The notes beneath the pieces are model-generated. The model ran no database searches. It had not been told where the DNA came from and was given only the letters and a program-made list of their open reading frames with translations. A stretch of 64,000 nt of DNA from Allobosea thiooxidans (lineage in GTDB: Bacteria; Pseudomonadota; Alphaproteobacteria; Rhizobiales; Beijerinckiaceae). The stretch is taken from NCBI RefSeq assembly GCF_900168195.1, contig NZ_FUYX01000009.1:143510-207509 (forward strand). The letters are read 5' to 3'. Position 1 is the first letter of the stretch; each line of letters opens with the position of its first letter. Made by a program: the position numbers and the translations under genes. Shown here piece by piece: positions 45,217 to 53,781 of the stretch.

Positions 45217-46335
45217 ATGAACCGGAAAACGCGCGTCGCCGTGCTCTATGGCGGGAAGTCGGGCGAGCATGAGGTCTCGCTGAAATCCGCGGCCTCCGTG
45301 CTGCGCCATCTCGACCGCGAGCGGTTCGAGCCCGTGCCGATCAGCATCGACAAGCAGGGACGCTGGCAGTGCCATGACCTGCGCAGCATCGACGCGACCA
45401 ATGGCGAGAGCCTGCCGATTCCGTCGGATTCCCCCGCGGTCCGGCTCGAGGCGCTGGGCAGCCGCACCGCCGTCCTGCCCGCCGACAATGCGGCCCCGGC
45501 GATCGAGCCGGTCGACGTCGTGTTTCCGGTGATGCACGGGCCGCTTTGCGAGGACGGCGCGGTGCAGGGCCTGCTGGAGCTCTCTGGCGCGGCCTATGTC
45601 GGCTCCGGCGTGCTCGCCTCTTCGGTCGGCATGCACAAGGACATCGCCAAGCGCCTCGCCGCGCTCGCCGGCCTGCCGGTCGCGCCCTATCTCGCCTTGT
45701 CGCGGCGCGGCTGGCGCCGCGATCCGGAAGGCTCGGCCCAGGCGGCACGCGCGCAGCTGACGTTGCCGGTCTTCGTCAAGCCCTGCAACATGGGCTCCAG
45801 CGTCGGCGTCCATAAGGTCAAAAGCTGGGAGGAGCTCGACGCCGCGCTGACGGACGCCTTCCTGTACGACACCAAGGTGCTGGTCGAGCAGGGCATCGAT
45901 GCGCGCGAGATCGAGGTCGCGGTGCTCGACGGCGATCCGCCGGCGGCAAGCGTCGCGAGCGAACTCAACGCCGGGCCCCAGCACGAATTCTACTCTTATG
46001 AAGCGAAATACATCGACCAGGACGGCGCCAGCGTCGACCTGCCGGCAAAGCTCGACGCCACGCAGATGGAGCGCGTGCGCAAGCTCGCGGTCGACGCCTT
46101 CCTCGCGCTGGAATGCAGCGGGCTCGCGCGCGTCGACTTCTTCCTCGACCGCAAGAGCGGCGCCTTCTACTTCAACGAGATCAACACGCTGCCCGGCTTC
46201 ACCGCGATCAGCATGTATCCGAAGATGATGGAGGCCTCCGGGCTGCCCTACTCCGCGCTCATCACCCGCCTGATCGAGCTGGCGCAGGAACATCACGCCG
46301 AACGCGCCGGGCTGAAGACGGATTACGCCTCCTGA
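45217..46335 (+). CDS. ddlA: D-alanine-D-alanine ligase
   Basis: 372 residues, ATP-grasp enzyme forming the D-Ala-D-Ala dipeptide of peptidoglycan. The N-terminal domain has VAVLYGGKSGEHEVSLKSA; VMHGPLCEDGAVQG, KPCNMGSSVGVHK and the C-terminal FYFNEINTLPGFTAISMYP are the conserved binding segments. ATG 45217 begins MNRKTRVAV. The length fits the DdlA subgroup. It is isolated from any mur cluster and lies 91 bases after the kinase gene. Confidence 0.93.
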   Translation: MNRKTRVAVLYGGKSGEHEVSLKSAASVLRHLDRERFEPVPISIDKQGRWQCHDLRSIDATNGESLPIPSDSPAVRLEALGSRTAVLPADNAAPAIEPVDVVFPVMHGPLCEDGAVQGLLELSGAAYVGSGVLASSVGMHKDIAKRLAALAGLPVAPYLALSRRGWRRDPEGSAQAARAQLTLPVFVKPCNMGSSVGVHKVKSWEELDAALTDAFLYDTKVLVEQGIDAREIEVAVLDGDPPAASVASELNAGPQHEFYSYEAKYIDQDGASVDLPAKLDATQMERVRKLAVDAFLALECSGLARVDFFLDRKSGAFYFNEINTLPGFTAISMYPKMMEASGLPYSALITRLIELAQEHHAERAGLKTDYAS

Positions 46336-46366
46336 GCGGCGATCACACACGGGAAGGGCTGGCGGA

Positions 46367-46972
46367 TCAGGCCGCCCGGGCGGAGGAAGCCGGCTCGAAG
46401 ATCGCGCGCCCGACCCGCTCTGCCGCCGCCACCATCTCCGCGGCATCGCGGGCCTCGCCCGGCACCAGCAGTTCGGACCGGCGCACAGGCGCGCCGCAAT
46501 AGCCGAAGATGCCGTGCTCGATCTGCGTTCTCATCGCGCCGAAATAGCCGTGGCGCGCATAGGTTCGCAGATCGGCACCGCCGATGGCGACGAGATGAAT
46601 CGGCAGGTGGCCGAGTTTCCGCACGACCGTACCGTCCGGTGTTTCCTCATAGGCCCAACCATTGACGAAGACCCGGTCGATCCAGCCCTTCAGCAGGGCT
46701 GGGAAAGACCACCAATAGACCGGATACACGAGGACGAGCGCATCGGCTCGCTCGACCCGCGCCTGCTCGGCGGCAACGACGGGGTCGACGACAGTTTGCC
46801 TGAGGTGAACCGCGACATCGTTGGGGTTGAAGCGGGGATCGAAGCCCTCGGCCGCGAGATCGGCCAGCTCGAAGCTATGGCCGGCCTGCTCGAGGCCGGC
46901 GGCGACCTGTCTGGCGACCGCACCGGTCAACGAACCGGGCAGCGGATGGGAAACCACGATGAGGCCGTGCAT
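46367..46972 (-). CDS. NAD(P)H-dependent flavodoxin-fold oxidoreductase (MdaB/KefF-like)
   Basis: 201 residues, Flavodoxin_2 family: HGLIVVSHPLPGSLTG, then DALVLVYPVYWWSFPALLKGW and GHLPIHLVAIGGADLRTYA. Such FMN or FAD quinone reductases protect against quinone or azo compounds. It is divergent from a TetR gene, with a long palindrome between, so it is a likely TetR target. Start ATG 46972; the longer frame to 47095 is spurious. Confidence 0.88.
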   Translation of the reverse strand: MHGLIVVSHPLPGSLTGAVARQVAAGLEQAGHSFELADLAAEGFDPRFNPNDVAVHLRQTVVDPVVAAEQARVERADALVLVYPVYWWSFPALLKGWIDRVFVNGWAYEETPDGTVVRKLGHLPIHLVAIGGADLRTYARHGYFGAMRTQIEHGIFGYCGAPVRRSELLVPGEARDAAEMVAAAERVGRAIFEPASSARAA

Positions 46973-47014
46973 GGTTGATGATCCTCGGTGGATTGCGCAG
47001 CATTCGGCAACGCT

Positions 47015-47045
47015 ATATACTTTTAGTAAGTTACTAATGGTATAT
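47015..47045. promoter_or_regulatory. TetR-type operator, 31-bp interrupted palindrome
   Basis: It is centred on 47030: ATATAC (47015-47020) and GTATAT (47040-47045) are outer arms, TTAGTAA (47023-47029) and TTACTAA (47031-47037) inner arms around a single G. Only the two pairs between the arms fail. It ends 3 bases before the TetR ATG and lies 43 bases upstream of the oxidoreductase ATG, so it can control both genes. Confidence 0.7.
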
Positions 47046-47048
47046 TGA

Positions 47049-47684
47049 ATGTCAAGCCGAGCTGCCTCCCCTGCCCCCGCGACGACGGGCACCATGCCGC
47101 TACGCCGCCGCCTGACGCGCGAGGAGCGTTACCGGCAGCTGCTGGAAACGGCGTGGAGCCTGATCCGCCGCGAAGGCACGGACGCGCTGAGTCTCGGCCG
47201 GCTGGCCGAGGAAGCCGGCGTGACCAAACCGGTGGTCTACGACCATTTCGGCACGCGTGCCGGCCTGCTCGCGGCGCTCTATCGCGAGTATGATGCGCGC
47301 CAGACCGCGCTGATGGACGAAATGCTCGCGAGCTCCGCGCCGGAACTCGACGCGCGCGCCGGCGTGATTGCCGCCTGCTATCTCGACTGCGTGCTGACCC
47401 AGGGAAGCGAGATCCCCGGGGTGACGGCCGCGCTTGCCGGCTCACCGGAACTGGAACAGCTGAGGCGCGGCTACAACGCAGCCTTCATCGCGAAGTGCCG
47501 CACCGTGTTTCAGCCCTTTGCGGAACAGCCTATCCCGCCCGCCGCATTCTGGGGCGTGCTCGGTGCGGCCGAAGCTTTGTCGGGAGCGGCCGTGACCGGC
47601 GACATATCGCGCGACGAAGCACAGATGGAGCTGCGCCAGCTCATCCTTGCAGCGATCGAGCGACACGCAGGCGCAGGACGTTAG
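47049..47684 (+). CDS. TetR-family transcriptional regulator
   Basis: 211 residues. The HTH lies in LTREERYRQLLETAWSLIRREG, LSLGRLAEEAGVTKPVVYDHFGTRAGLL (residues ~20-70), the usual TetR pattern; the C-terminal ligand domain is TetR_C-like. The first ATG (47049) is 3 bases after a 31-bp palindrome, so translation may be leader-free or start at ATG 47094 (MPLRRRLTREER). It probably represses itself and the divergent oxidoreductase until a small ligand binds. Confidence 0.9.
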   Translation: MSSRAASPAPATTGTMPLRRRLTREERYRQLLETAWSLIRREGTDALSLGRLAEEAGVTKPVVYDHFGTRAGLLAALYREYDARQTALMDEMLASSAPELDARAGVIAACYLDCVLTQGSEIPGVTAALAGSPELEQLRRGYNAAFIAKCRTVFQPFAEQPIPPAAFWGVLGAAEALSGAAVTGDISRDEAQMELRQLILAAIERHAGAGR

Positions 47685-47715
47685 TCCTCCAGAAGCGCGC
47701 GCCGGGCGCGGCGGA

Positions 47716-48753
47716 TCAGTGCCGAATCGCCCCGTCGTCCTTGCGCGCCACCTGGGCCTGCTCGAAGGTCGCCATGCCGGAATGGACCGCCGCCGCCGCC
47801 TTGACGAGGCCGGCGGCGAGCGCCGCCCCCGTGCCTTCGCCCAGGCGCATGTCGAGGGCGAGCAGCGGCACCTTGCCGAGGCGGGCCAGCACGTCGGCAT
47901 GCGCGCCCTCGGCCGAGAGATGGCCGGCGATGCAGTGGCCGATCGTGGAAGGCTCGATCGCATGCAGGATCGCGGCAGCGGCCGTCACGACATAGCCGTC
48001 GAGGATCACCGGGATGCGCTGCAAGCGGGCGGCGATGATGGCGCCGCAGATCGCCGCGACCTCGCGCCCGCCGAGCCGGCGCAGCACCTCGAGCGGGTCC
48101 TTGAGATGGGCGCGATGCAGCGCGAGCCCCGCCTCCACCGCCGCCACCTTGCGGCCGAGCCCGGCATCGTCGAGACCGGTGCCGCGCCCGCACCAATGCG
48201 CAGCGTCGCCGCCATAGAGCGCGGCGTAGATCGCCGCCGCCGAGGTGGTGTTGCCGATGCCCATCTCGCCGAGGCAGAGCAGGTCGGTCCCGCCGACGAG
48301 TGCTTCCATGCCGAAGGCCATGGTGGCGACGCAGGCGCGCTCGTCGAGCGCGTCAGTTTGCGTGAAATCTCCCGTCGGCAAGTCGAGCGCGAGGTCGAAG
48401 ACCTTGAAGCCGAGGTCGTAGGCCGCGCAGATCTGGTTGATCGCCGCGCCGCCAGCCGCAAAATTCTCCAGCATCTGGCGAGTCACCGTCTGCGGATAGG
48501 CCGAGACGCCCTGTGCCACCACGCCGTGATTGCCGGCGAAGACGCAGACCAGCGGGCGATCGACACGCGGCGGCGCCTTGCCCTGCCAGGCGGCGAGCCA
48601 TTCGGCGATCTCCTCCATGCGGCCGAGGCTGCCGGCCGGCTTGGTCAGGTTGGCGTCGCGGGCGCGCACCGTGTTGGCCGCGGCCATGTCGGGGCCGGGC
48701 ATCGCGGCGATGAGTTCGCGGATATCGTCGAAGGGCAATCCGGAGGCGGCCAT
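47716..48753 (-). CDS. cobT: Nicotinate-nucleotide:dimethylbenzimidazole phosphoribosyltransferase CobT
   Basis: 345 residues. It activates 5,6-dimethylbenzimidazole to alpha-ribazole phosphate for the lower loop of cobalamin. Typical segments are KPAGSLGRMEEIAEW, CVFAGNHGVVAQGVSAYP, GEMGIGNTTSAAAIYAAL and LALDMRLGEGTGAALA with the catalytic Glu. ATG 48753 (MAASGLPFDD) is chosen; a TTG 18 bases upstream is possible. It is divergent from cobS, which acts just after it in the pathway. Confidence 0.95.
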   Translation of the reverse strand: MAASGLPFDDIRELIAAMPGPDMAAANTVRARDANLTKPAGSLGRMEEIAEWLAAWQGKAPPRVDRPLVCVFAGNHGVVAQGVSAYPQTVTRQMLENFAAGGAAINQICAAYDLGFKVFDLALDLPTGDFTQTDALDERACVATMAFGMEALVGGTDLLCLGEMGIGNTTSAAAIYAALYGGDAAHWCGRGTGLDDAGLGRKVAAVEAGLALHRAHLKDPLEVLRRLGGREVAAICGAIIAARLQRIPVILDGYVVTAAAAILHAIEPSTIGHCIAGHLSAEGAHADVLARLGKVPLLALDMRLGEGTGAALAAGLVKAAAAVHSGMATFEQAQVARKDDGAIRH

Positions 48754-48835
48754 GGCTGTTCCGTCGGGCAAGGGCTTCTCGCCGACGCAGGAGGCGTGGC
48801 AGCGAGGTCTGCGCTGCTGCTATAGCCTCACAGGC

Positions 48836-49714
48836 ATGAAGACAATCGAGCGGAGCGACGCAGCCAGCATGGCGGACGCCGAAACCACGACGGAAACGAC
48901 CCCGCCGGACTGGCCGGGCTGGACGATCGCGACCGCGATCTGCCTGCGCTTCTGGTCGCGCCTGCCGGTGCCGTCGCTGCCGGGCGAGACCGACAGCCAT
49001 GCGCTTCCCGATTTCCGCGCGGTGCCGCGCGCCCTGCCCTTCGCCGCGCTGGTCATCGCCTTGCCGGCGGCGGCCGTGACCCTGGGCGCAGGCCTGGCGG
49101 GCCTCGGCGGCCTCGTCGTCGCCGTCCTGGCGCTGACGGCGCTGGCGCTCACCACCGGCGCCTTCCACGAGGACGGGCTCGCCGACAGCGCCGACGGACT
49201 CTTCGGCGGACACACGCCCGAGCGCCGGCTCGAGATCATGAAGGACAGCCGCATCGGCTCCTATGGCGCGCTGGCGCTCGGCCTCTCCCTGCTGCTGCGG
49301 GCGAGCCTGATCGCGATGATCCTCGATCGCTCGGGAGCGGTCGCGGCGGCGGCGGCGGTGCTCGCGGCGGCGCCCTGGTCCCGCGCCGAGGGGCTCTTCC
49401 TGCTCGCGACGCAGCCGGCCGCACGCAGCACCGGCGCGGCCGCTTCGGTCGGCCAGCCGACGGTTGTCACGGCGCGGATCGCGCTGGCACTGAGCCTGTT
49501 CCTCGCGACCGGGATCGCACTGGCGGCGCAGCTGCCGGTGGCGGGGCTGCTCATCGGCTTCGCGCTGGCGCATGGGGCAACGGCCGTGCTGTCCCGGCTG
49601 GCGCGGCGGCTGATCGGCGGGCAGACCGGCGACATCCTCGGCGCGGCGCAGCAGCTCGCCGAGATCGTGATCTATCTGGGCCTAGCGCTGGCGCTGGTTT
49701 GGGGCATGCGATGA
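48836..49714 (+). CDS. cobS: Adenosylcobinamide-GDP ribazoletransferase CobS
   Basis: 292 residues, polytopic membrane protein that joins adenosylcobinamide-GDP and alpha-ribazole to form adenosylcobalamin. Conserved motifs are AFHEDGLADSADGLFGG, RRLEIMKDSRIGSYGAL and GGQTGDILGA. ATG 48836 starts MKTIERSDA; the N-terminal ~30 residues are variable. It overlaps the DUF1289 gene by 4 bases (ATGA), and is 82 bases from the divergent cobT; no cobalamin riboswitch is recognisable in that gap. Confidence 0.95.
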   Translation: MKTIERSDAASMADAETTTETTPPDWPGWTIATAICLRFWSRLPVPSLPGETDSHALPDFRAVPRALPFAALVIALPAAAVTLGAGLAGLGGLVVAVLALTALALTTGAFHEDGLADSADGLFGGHTPERRLEIMKDSRIGSYGALALGLSLLLRASLIAMILDRSGAVAAAAAVLAAAPWSRAEGLFLLATQPAARSTGAAASVGQPTVVTARIALALSLFLATGIALAAQLPVAGLLIGFALAHGATAVLSRLARRLIGGQTGDILGAAQQLAEIVIYLGLALALVWGMR

Positions 49715-49935
49715 CCGGCGTCTCCACGCCCTGCATCAGGATCTGCGTCATCAATCCGGTGAGCGGGCGCTGCGAGGGCTGTGGACGGACGCTTGCCGAA
49801 ATCGCGCAATGGAGCCGTTTGAGCGAGGCCGAACGGCTCGCGATCATGGCCGCGTTGCCCGAGCGATTGGCCGAGCCGAATGCCGCGCAAACCGTCATTG
49901 CGAGCGAAGCGAAGCAATCCAGAGGGACCGGTTGA
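49711..49935 (+). CDS. DUF1289 small Fe-S-like protein, extended by a repeat
   Basis: 74 residues. The DUF1289 core CIRICVINPVSGRCEGCGRT, then EIAQWSRLSEAERLAIM has the four-Cys pattern CxxxC...CxGC. The last ~14 residues (TVIASEAKQSRGTG) are coded by the left arm of the dispersed repeat at 49892, so the native C terminus was altered by the repeat. It overlaps cobS and would be co-transcribed with it. Role unknown; members are suggested to bind a metal. Confidence 0.8.
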   Translation: MTGVSTPCIRICVINPVSGRCEGCGRTLAEIAQWSRLSEAERLAIMAALPERLAEPNAAQTVIASEAKQSRGTG

Positions 49936-49990
49936 AATCTTGCACCCGATCCCTCTGGATTGCTTCGTCGCTATGCTCCTCGCAACGACG
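49892..49990. repeat. Dispersed GTCATTGCGAGC-type palindromic repeat, second copy
   Basis: Left arm ACCGTCATTGCGAGCGAAG and GCAATCCAGAGGGA, right arm TCCCTCTGGATTGCTTCGTC; the arms are complementary over about 20 bases, like the copy at 30446. It runs into the end of the DUF1289 gene. It is followed at 50018 by another short repeat. Confidence 0.8.
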
Positions 49991-50017
49991 AAACCAGAGG
50001 GCTCCCATCCTGAGTTT

Positions 50018-50053
50018 CCCGGTTCGAAGCTGCGCTTCGCCCGGGAATGACGG
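50018..50053. repeat. Short intergenic repeat with CCCGGGAATGACGG
   Basis: CCCGGTTCGAAGC and GCTTCGCCCGGGA form an imperfect hairpin followed by AATGACGG. The same ending occurs in the repeat at 22500-22660. Confidence 0.6.
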
Positions 50054-50527
50054 TTAGCGGCCCGCCAGATCGGCCAGCGCGTCGCCGGTCAGGCGATAGA
50101 ACACCTTCTTCGGAGAAGCGGCCGCGCCAAGACCGTCATAGAAACGCAGCAGCGCGGCATCGTCGGCGTCGGCCGTCCAGTCGATGCGACGATGGCCGCG
50201 CTCCAAAGCGAGCTCAGCCAGCGCCGTCATGAGCTTCCGGCCGAGGCCCGCGCCGCGCGCCGCATCCGCGACGTAGATCTCCTTGAGGAAGAAGCCCGAT
50301 TTCAGCCCCGGGCCCGGATAGAGATTGCAGGCCGAGGCAAAGCCCAGCACCGCCTCGGCCTTGACCGCGACGAGGATGTCGACTCCCGCCGGCAGGTCGG
50401 CGAGACCGGCCAGAATCTCGGCGACCGGCGGGCACGGCACCGCATAATGCCCCTGCATCTCGACCATCAGCGCCGCGAGCGGCTGATGATCGGCGGGCTG
50501 CAGCAGCCGGATGACGGTTTCGCTCAT
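50054..50527 (-). CDS. GNAT N-acetyltransferase
   Basis: 157 residues, Acetyltransf_1 family with the acetyl-CoA motif YVADAARGAGLGRKLMTALAE cut as YVADAARGAGLGRKLM and an ending WTADADDAALLRFYDGLG. Members acetylate amines of small molecules or proteins; substrate unknown. ATG 50527 starts MSETVIRLLQ. It lies 13 bases after the TSUP permease gene on the same strand. Confidence 0.85.
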   Translation of the reverse strand: MSETVIRLLQPADHQPLAALMVEMQGHYAVPCPPVAEILAGLADLPAGVDILVAVKAEAVLGFASACNLYPGPGLKSGFFLKEIYVADAARGAGLGRKLMTALAELALERGHRRIDWTADADDAALLRFYDGLGAAASPKKVFYRLTGDALADLAGR

Positions 50528-50540
50528 CGGCACTGACCGA

Positions 50541-51380
50541 TCAGTGCAGCAGCGACCAGACGAAGCGGCTCGCGACGACGAGCAGGAACAGGCCGAAGGC
50601 GACCTCGAGGCGCCGCTTCGACAGGCGATGCGCCAGCCGCGCACCGATCGGGGCGGTCCAGATCGAGGTCGGGATGAACAGGATCATCCCGATCAGCGAG
50701 ACATAGCCCAGCGAGAGCGGCGGCAGCGTCCCCAAGGCCATCTGCGGCCAGCCGGCATAGATGAAGCCGATCGCGCCGGGGATCGAGATCAGGACGCCGA
50801 GGCCGGAGGAGGTCGCGACCGCCTGGTGGATCGGGCGGCCGTAGAAGGTCATGAACAGGCTGGAGAGCTGACCGCCGCCGATACCCATCAGGGCCGAGAG
50901 CACGCCGATGATGCCGCCATAGACGACCATCAGCGGCTTGCCGGGCATGTCCTCGCCGAATTTCCAGCGATCGGCCGCGAAGAGCAAGCGCAGCGCCGAA
51001 ACCGTCGCCACCGCGACGAAGACGATCTTGAACAGGTCGGCGGGGGCGTAGCGGGCGATCCAGCTGCCGGCCAACACGCCGGCGACCACCGGAATGGCCC
51101 AGACCTTGAGGATCGAGAGATCGACCAGCCCCTTGGCCCGGTGCGCGTTGAAGGAGCGGATCGAGGTCGGGATGATGATCGCGAGCGAGGTGCCGACGCT
51201 GAGCGGCATGCGCACCTCCTCCGCCACGCCGATCACGCGGAAGATCTCGTAGAGCACCGGCACGATCACCGCGCCGCCGCCGACGCCGAAGACGCCGGCG
51301 AGAAGCCCCGTCACCGCGCCCGCCAGCACGAGGGAGACGGCGAGAAAGGCGAGATCGCCGAGAGGAATGCCTGCGAGCAT
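50541..51380 (-). CDS. TSUP-family permease (TauE/SafE sulfite/sulfonate exporter type)
   Basis: 279 residues, about eight membrane helices, two repeats. The family motif LLAGVFGVGGGAVIVP and the second GVLSALMGIGGGQLSS are present. TSUP proteins move sulfite, sulfoacetate or other organic anions; the substrate here is unknown. ATG 51380 (MLAGIPLGDLAFL) is used; the frame continues open upstream without credible features. It is followed closely by the GNAT gene. Confidence 0.88.
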   Translation of the reverse strand: MLAGIPLGDLAFLAVSLVLAGAVTGLLAGVFGVGGGAVIVPVLYEIFRVIGVAEEVRMPLSVGTSLAIIIPTSIRSFNAHRAKGLVDLSILKVWAIPVVAGVLAGSWIARYAPADLFKIVFVAVATVSALRLLFAADRWKFGEDMPGKPLMVVYGGIIGVLSALMGIGGGQLSSLFMTFYGRPIHQAVATSSGLGVLISIPGAIGFIYAGWPQMALGTLPPLSLGYVSLIGMILFIPTSIWTAPIGARLAHRLSKRRLEVAFGLFLLVVASRFVWSLLH

Positions 51381-51668
51381 GAAGATTCGATCCGGATCCG
51401 ATGAGGCCGCCCGATCTCTCGGCCATTTGCCCGGCCGGGGCAAGATGCCGCCCCGGCATGGCCGCCGTGAGATTCCGGCCGCGGGGCGGGGATTGCCGGC
51501 TTGACGCCCCGCGCCTCGCGCGGGATCGTCCCGCAGCCACGAGCTCGACCGCACCGGCCGCGCCTCGCGAACCCGCCACTTCCTGGAAAGGAGACCTCAG
51601 CGACCGAACGCTTCGACCTTTCTGCAAATTTAAATCGTTTCAACCAGCAAAATGCCAAGGAGGACACG

Positions 51669-52910
51669 ATGTCAGAGGGCCATCATTCGACGCATGACGA
51701 CGCTATCCCATCGCCCGCCCAGCTCTCGCGCCGCCGGTTGATCCAGGCCGCAGGCGCCACGGCCTTCGCCGCAGCAGCGGCGCCGGCTCTCGCGCAAGCT
51801 CCGGCCAATCGCCCCAGCCCGCCCACGACGATCACGACGCCACCGCGCGACTTCAGCCGCCGCGGCGCGCCAACCACCTATTTCTGGGATCCGGACGTCA
51901 TCGCCGTGGACCCGTCCTTCAACAACCTCGCCCAGCCCAATGCGGCGATCCAGCGGCTCTGGACCGGCGGTCTCTGGCTGGAAGGGCCGGCCTGGAACGC
52001 GCAGGGCCGCTATCTCGTCTGGAGCGATATTCCCCGCAACCGCCAGATGCGCTGGATCGAGGATGACGGGAATGTCAGCGTCTTCCGCATGCCGTCCGGC
52101 TACAGCAACGGAAACAGCTTCGACTTCCAGGGCCGACAACTCTCCTGCGAGCACCTGAACCGCCGCGTCGTGCGCTACGAGCTCGACGGCTCGGCGACCG
52201 TGCTGGCGGATTCCTTCGAGGGCAAGAAGCTCAATTCGCCCAACGACATCGTGGCGCACCCCGACGGCAGCTACTGGTTCACCGACCCGCCCTATGGCGG
52301 GCAGCTCTACGAAGGCGCGCCCGATGCGGCGGGCGGCCCGAGCAATGCCAGCGGCAAGATCAATCCGCGCCTTGGCCAGCCGCCCGGCATCGGCCTCGCC
52401 AAGCGCGAGCTGCCGACGAATGTCTACCGGCTCGACCCGGGCGGCCGGCTCGACCTCGTCATCCGCGAGGAGCAGGTGCCGGATCCCAACGGGCTGTGCT
52501 TCTCGCCGGACCACAAGAAGCTTTACGTCGCCTCGACCGGCAAGGGACCGGGCGATACCGGCCCCGGCGGCAAGGGCGACATCCATGTCTTCGATGTCGG
52601 CGCCGACAACAAGCCGACCAACGGCAAGCTGTTCTCGGACTGCATGATCGACGGCATCAATTGCGGGCCGGACGGGTTGCGCTGCGATGTCGAGGGCAAT
52701 CTCTGGGCCTCGAGCAATGCCGGCCGGAACGTCGGCTATAACGGCGTCACCGTGTTCAACCCGGCTGGCAAGGTGATCGGCCGCATCAGGCTGCCGGAGG
52801 TCTGCGGCAATATCTGCTTCGGCGGCCCGAAGCGGAACCGCCTGTTCATGGCTGCAAGCCAGTCGATCTATGCGCTCTACCTGGCGACGCAGGGAGCCGG
52901 GCCGGCCTGA
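51669..52910 (+). CDS. Tat-exported SMP-30/gluconolactonase-like protein
   Basis: 413 residues. A twin-arginine signal is seen at SRRRLIQAAGATAF (residues ~20-33) with cleavage near ALAQ. A six-bladed SGL beta-propeller follows: LWLEGPAWNAQGRYLVWSDI, LNSPNDIVAHPDGSYWFTDP, PDPNGLCFSPDHKKLYVAST and GPDGLRCDVEGNLWASS carry the Glu, Asn and Asp metal ligands expected of gluconolactonases. It would hydrolyse sugar or other lactones in the periplasm. AAGGAGGAC precedes the ATG. A terminator stands at 52925. Confidence 0.9.
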   Translation: MSEGHHSTHDDAIPSPAQLSRRRLIQAAGATAFAAAAAPALAQAPANRPSPPTTITTPPRDFSRRGAPTTYFWDPDVIAVDPSFNNLAQPNAAIQRLWTGGLWLEGPAWNAQGRYLVWSDIPRNRQMRWIEDDGNVSVFRMPSGYSNGNSFDFQGRQLSCEHLNRRVVRYELDGSATVLADSFEGKKLNSPNDIVAHPDGSYWFTDPPYGGQLYEGAPDAAGGPSNASGKINPRLGQPPGIGLAKRELPTNVYRLDPGGRLDLVIREEQVPDPNGLCFSPDHKKLYVASTGKGPGDTGPGGKGDIHVFDVGADNKPTNGKLFSDCMIDGINCGPDGLRCDVEGNLWASSNAGRNVGYNGVTVFNPAGKVIGRIRLPEVCGNICFGGPKRNRLFMAASQSIYALYLATQGAGPA

Positions 52911-52924
52911 CGCCCCTCATCATC

Positions 52925-52961
52925 CCCCTCATTCCGGCATGCGCCGGAACGAGGGGCTTTT
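52925..52961 (+). terminator. Hairpin terminator after the SMP-30-like gene
   Basis: CCCCTC-A-TTCCGGC and GCCGGAA-C-GAGGGG pair at 13 of 14 positions around an ATGC loop and are followed by CTTTT. It also separates this gene from the convergent DUF1428 gene. Confidence 0.85.
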
Positions 52962-52973
52962 CGTCAGGCGTGC

Positions 52974-53690
52974 TTACACATCCAGCAGCGGCGCGAAGCC
53001 GCCATAGACGACGCGCTTGCCGTCGAAGGGCATCTTCATTTCGCCCATCCGCGGGTCCGCCATCAGCTTCGCCCAGGCGGCGTCGCGTTCCCGCCTGGAG
53101 GGCCACTCGACCCAGCTGAAGACGACGGTCTCGCCGGCTTCAGCCTTCACCGCGCCCTTGAAGTCGGTGACCTTGCCGTCGGGGACGTCGTCGCCCCAGG
53201 CATCGACCACGCGGCGGGCGCCATGCTCCTTGAACAGCGCCGCGTGCCCGGCGGCGAAGCTGCGATAATCGGCCTTGCGGTCGTCGGGCACCGCGAGCAG
53301 GACGCCGTCCAGATAGCCCATCGCGCCGCCCGTCCCCTCGTCCAGGATCGAGGCGAAGCCGCCATAGATCATGCGCTTGCCGTCGAAGGGCATGGCCTCG
53401 CCCATCTGCTTCATGCGCGGGTCGCTCATGATCTTCTCATTGGCGGCATCGCGCGTCGCGCGGTCGGGATACTCGAACCAGGAGAAGACCACGACCTCGT
53501 CGGGCGTCGCCTTCACGGCGCCCTTGAAATCCGTGATCTTCCCGTCCGGGACATCGTCGCCCCAGGCCTCGACATGGCGCCTGACGCCGAACTCCTTGAA
53601 CAGCGGCGCCGCATCGGCCGCTTGCTTGCGATACGCATCCTTGTTCGCAGCCGGGACTGCGACGATGAAACCTTCGACATAAGCCATCAT
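52974..53690 (-). CDS. Tandem-duplicated DUF1428 protein
   Basis: 238 residues made of two consecutive DUF1428 domains (~1-118 and ~122-238). Each repeats the pattern (A/F)VPA..K..YR..A...A.LFKE.G.RR..(E/D)AWGDDVPDGK.TDFKGAVKA and ends in MPFDGKR-(V/M)-(V/I)-YGGFA. Normal DUF1428 proteins are single ~115-residue domains of the dimeric alpha/beta barrel fold, so the fusion probably makes an intramolecular dimer. Enzymatic role unknown. ATG 53690; upstream is the DUF899 gene. Confidence 0.85.
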   Translation of the reverse strand: MMAYVEGFIVAVPAANKDAYRKQAADAAPLFKEFGVRRHVEAWGDDVPDGKITDFKGAVKATPDEVVVFSWFEYPDRATRDAANEKIMSDPRMKQMGEAMPFDGKRMIYGGFASILDEGTGGAMGYLDGVLLAVPDDRKADYRSFAAGHAALFKEHGARRVVDAWGDDVPDGKVTDFKGAVKAEAGETVVFSWVEWPSRRERDAAWAKLMADPRMGEMKMPFDGKRVVYGGFAPLLDV

Positions 53691-53781
53691 GCTCTCCCTG
53701 ATCGAGGGTTGCGGGGCAACCCTTCCGATAAAACGTTGATATCAACCTTATGGGCCTCTGCGAAAACCGGAAACCGCCCGT

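Noticed and set aside
48754..48835. Cobalamin riboswitch between cobT and cobS
   Set aside because: Only 82 bases; no B12-box was recognised.
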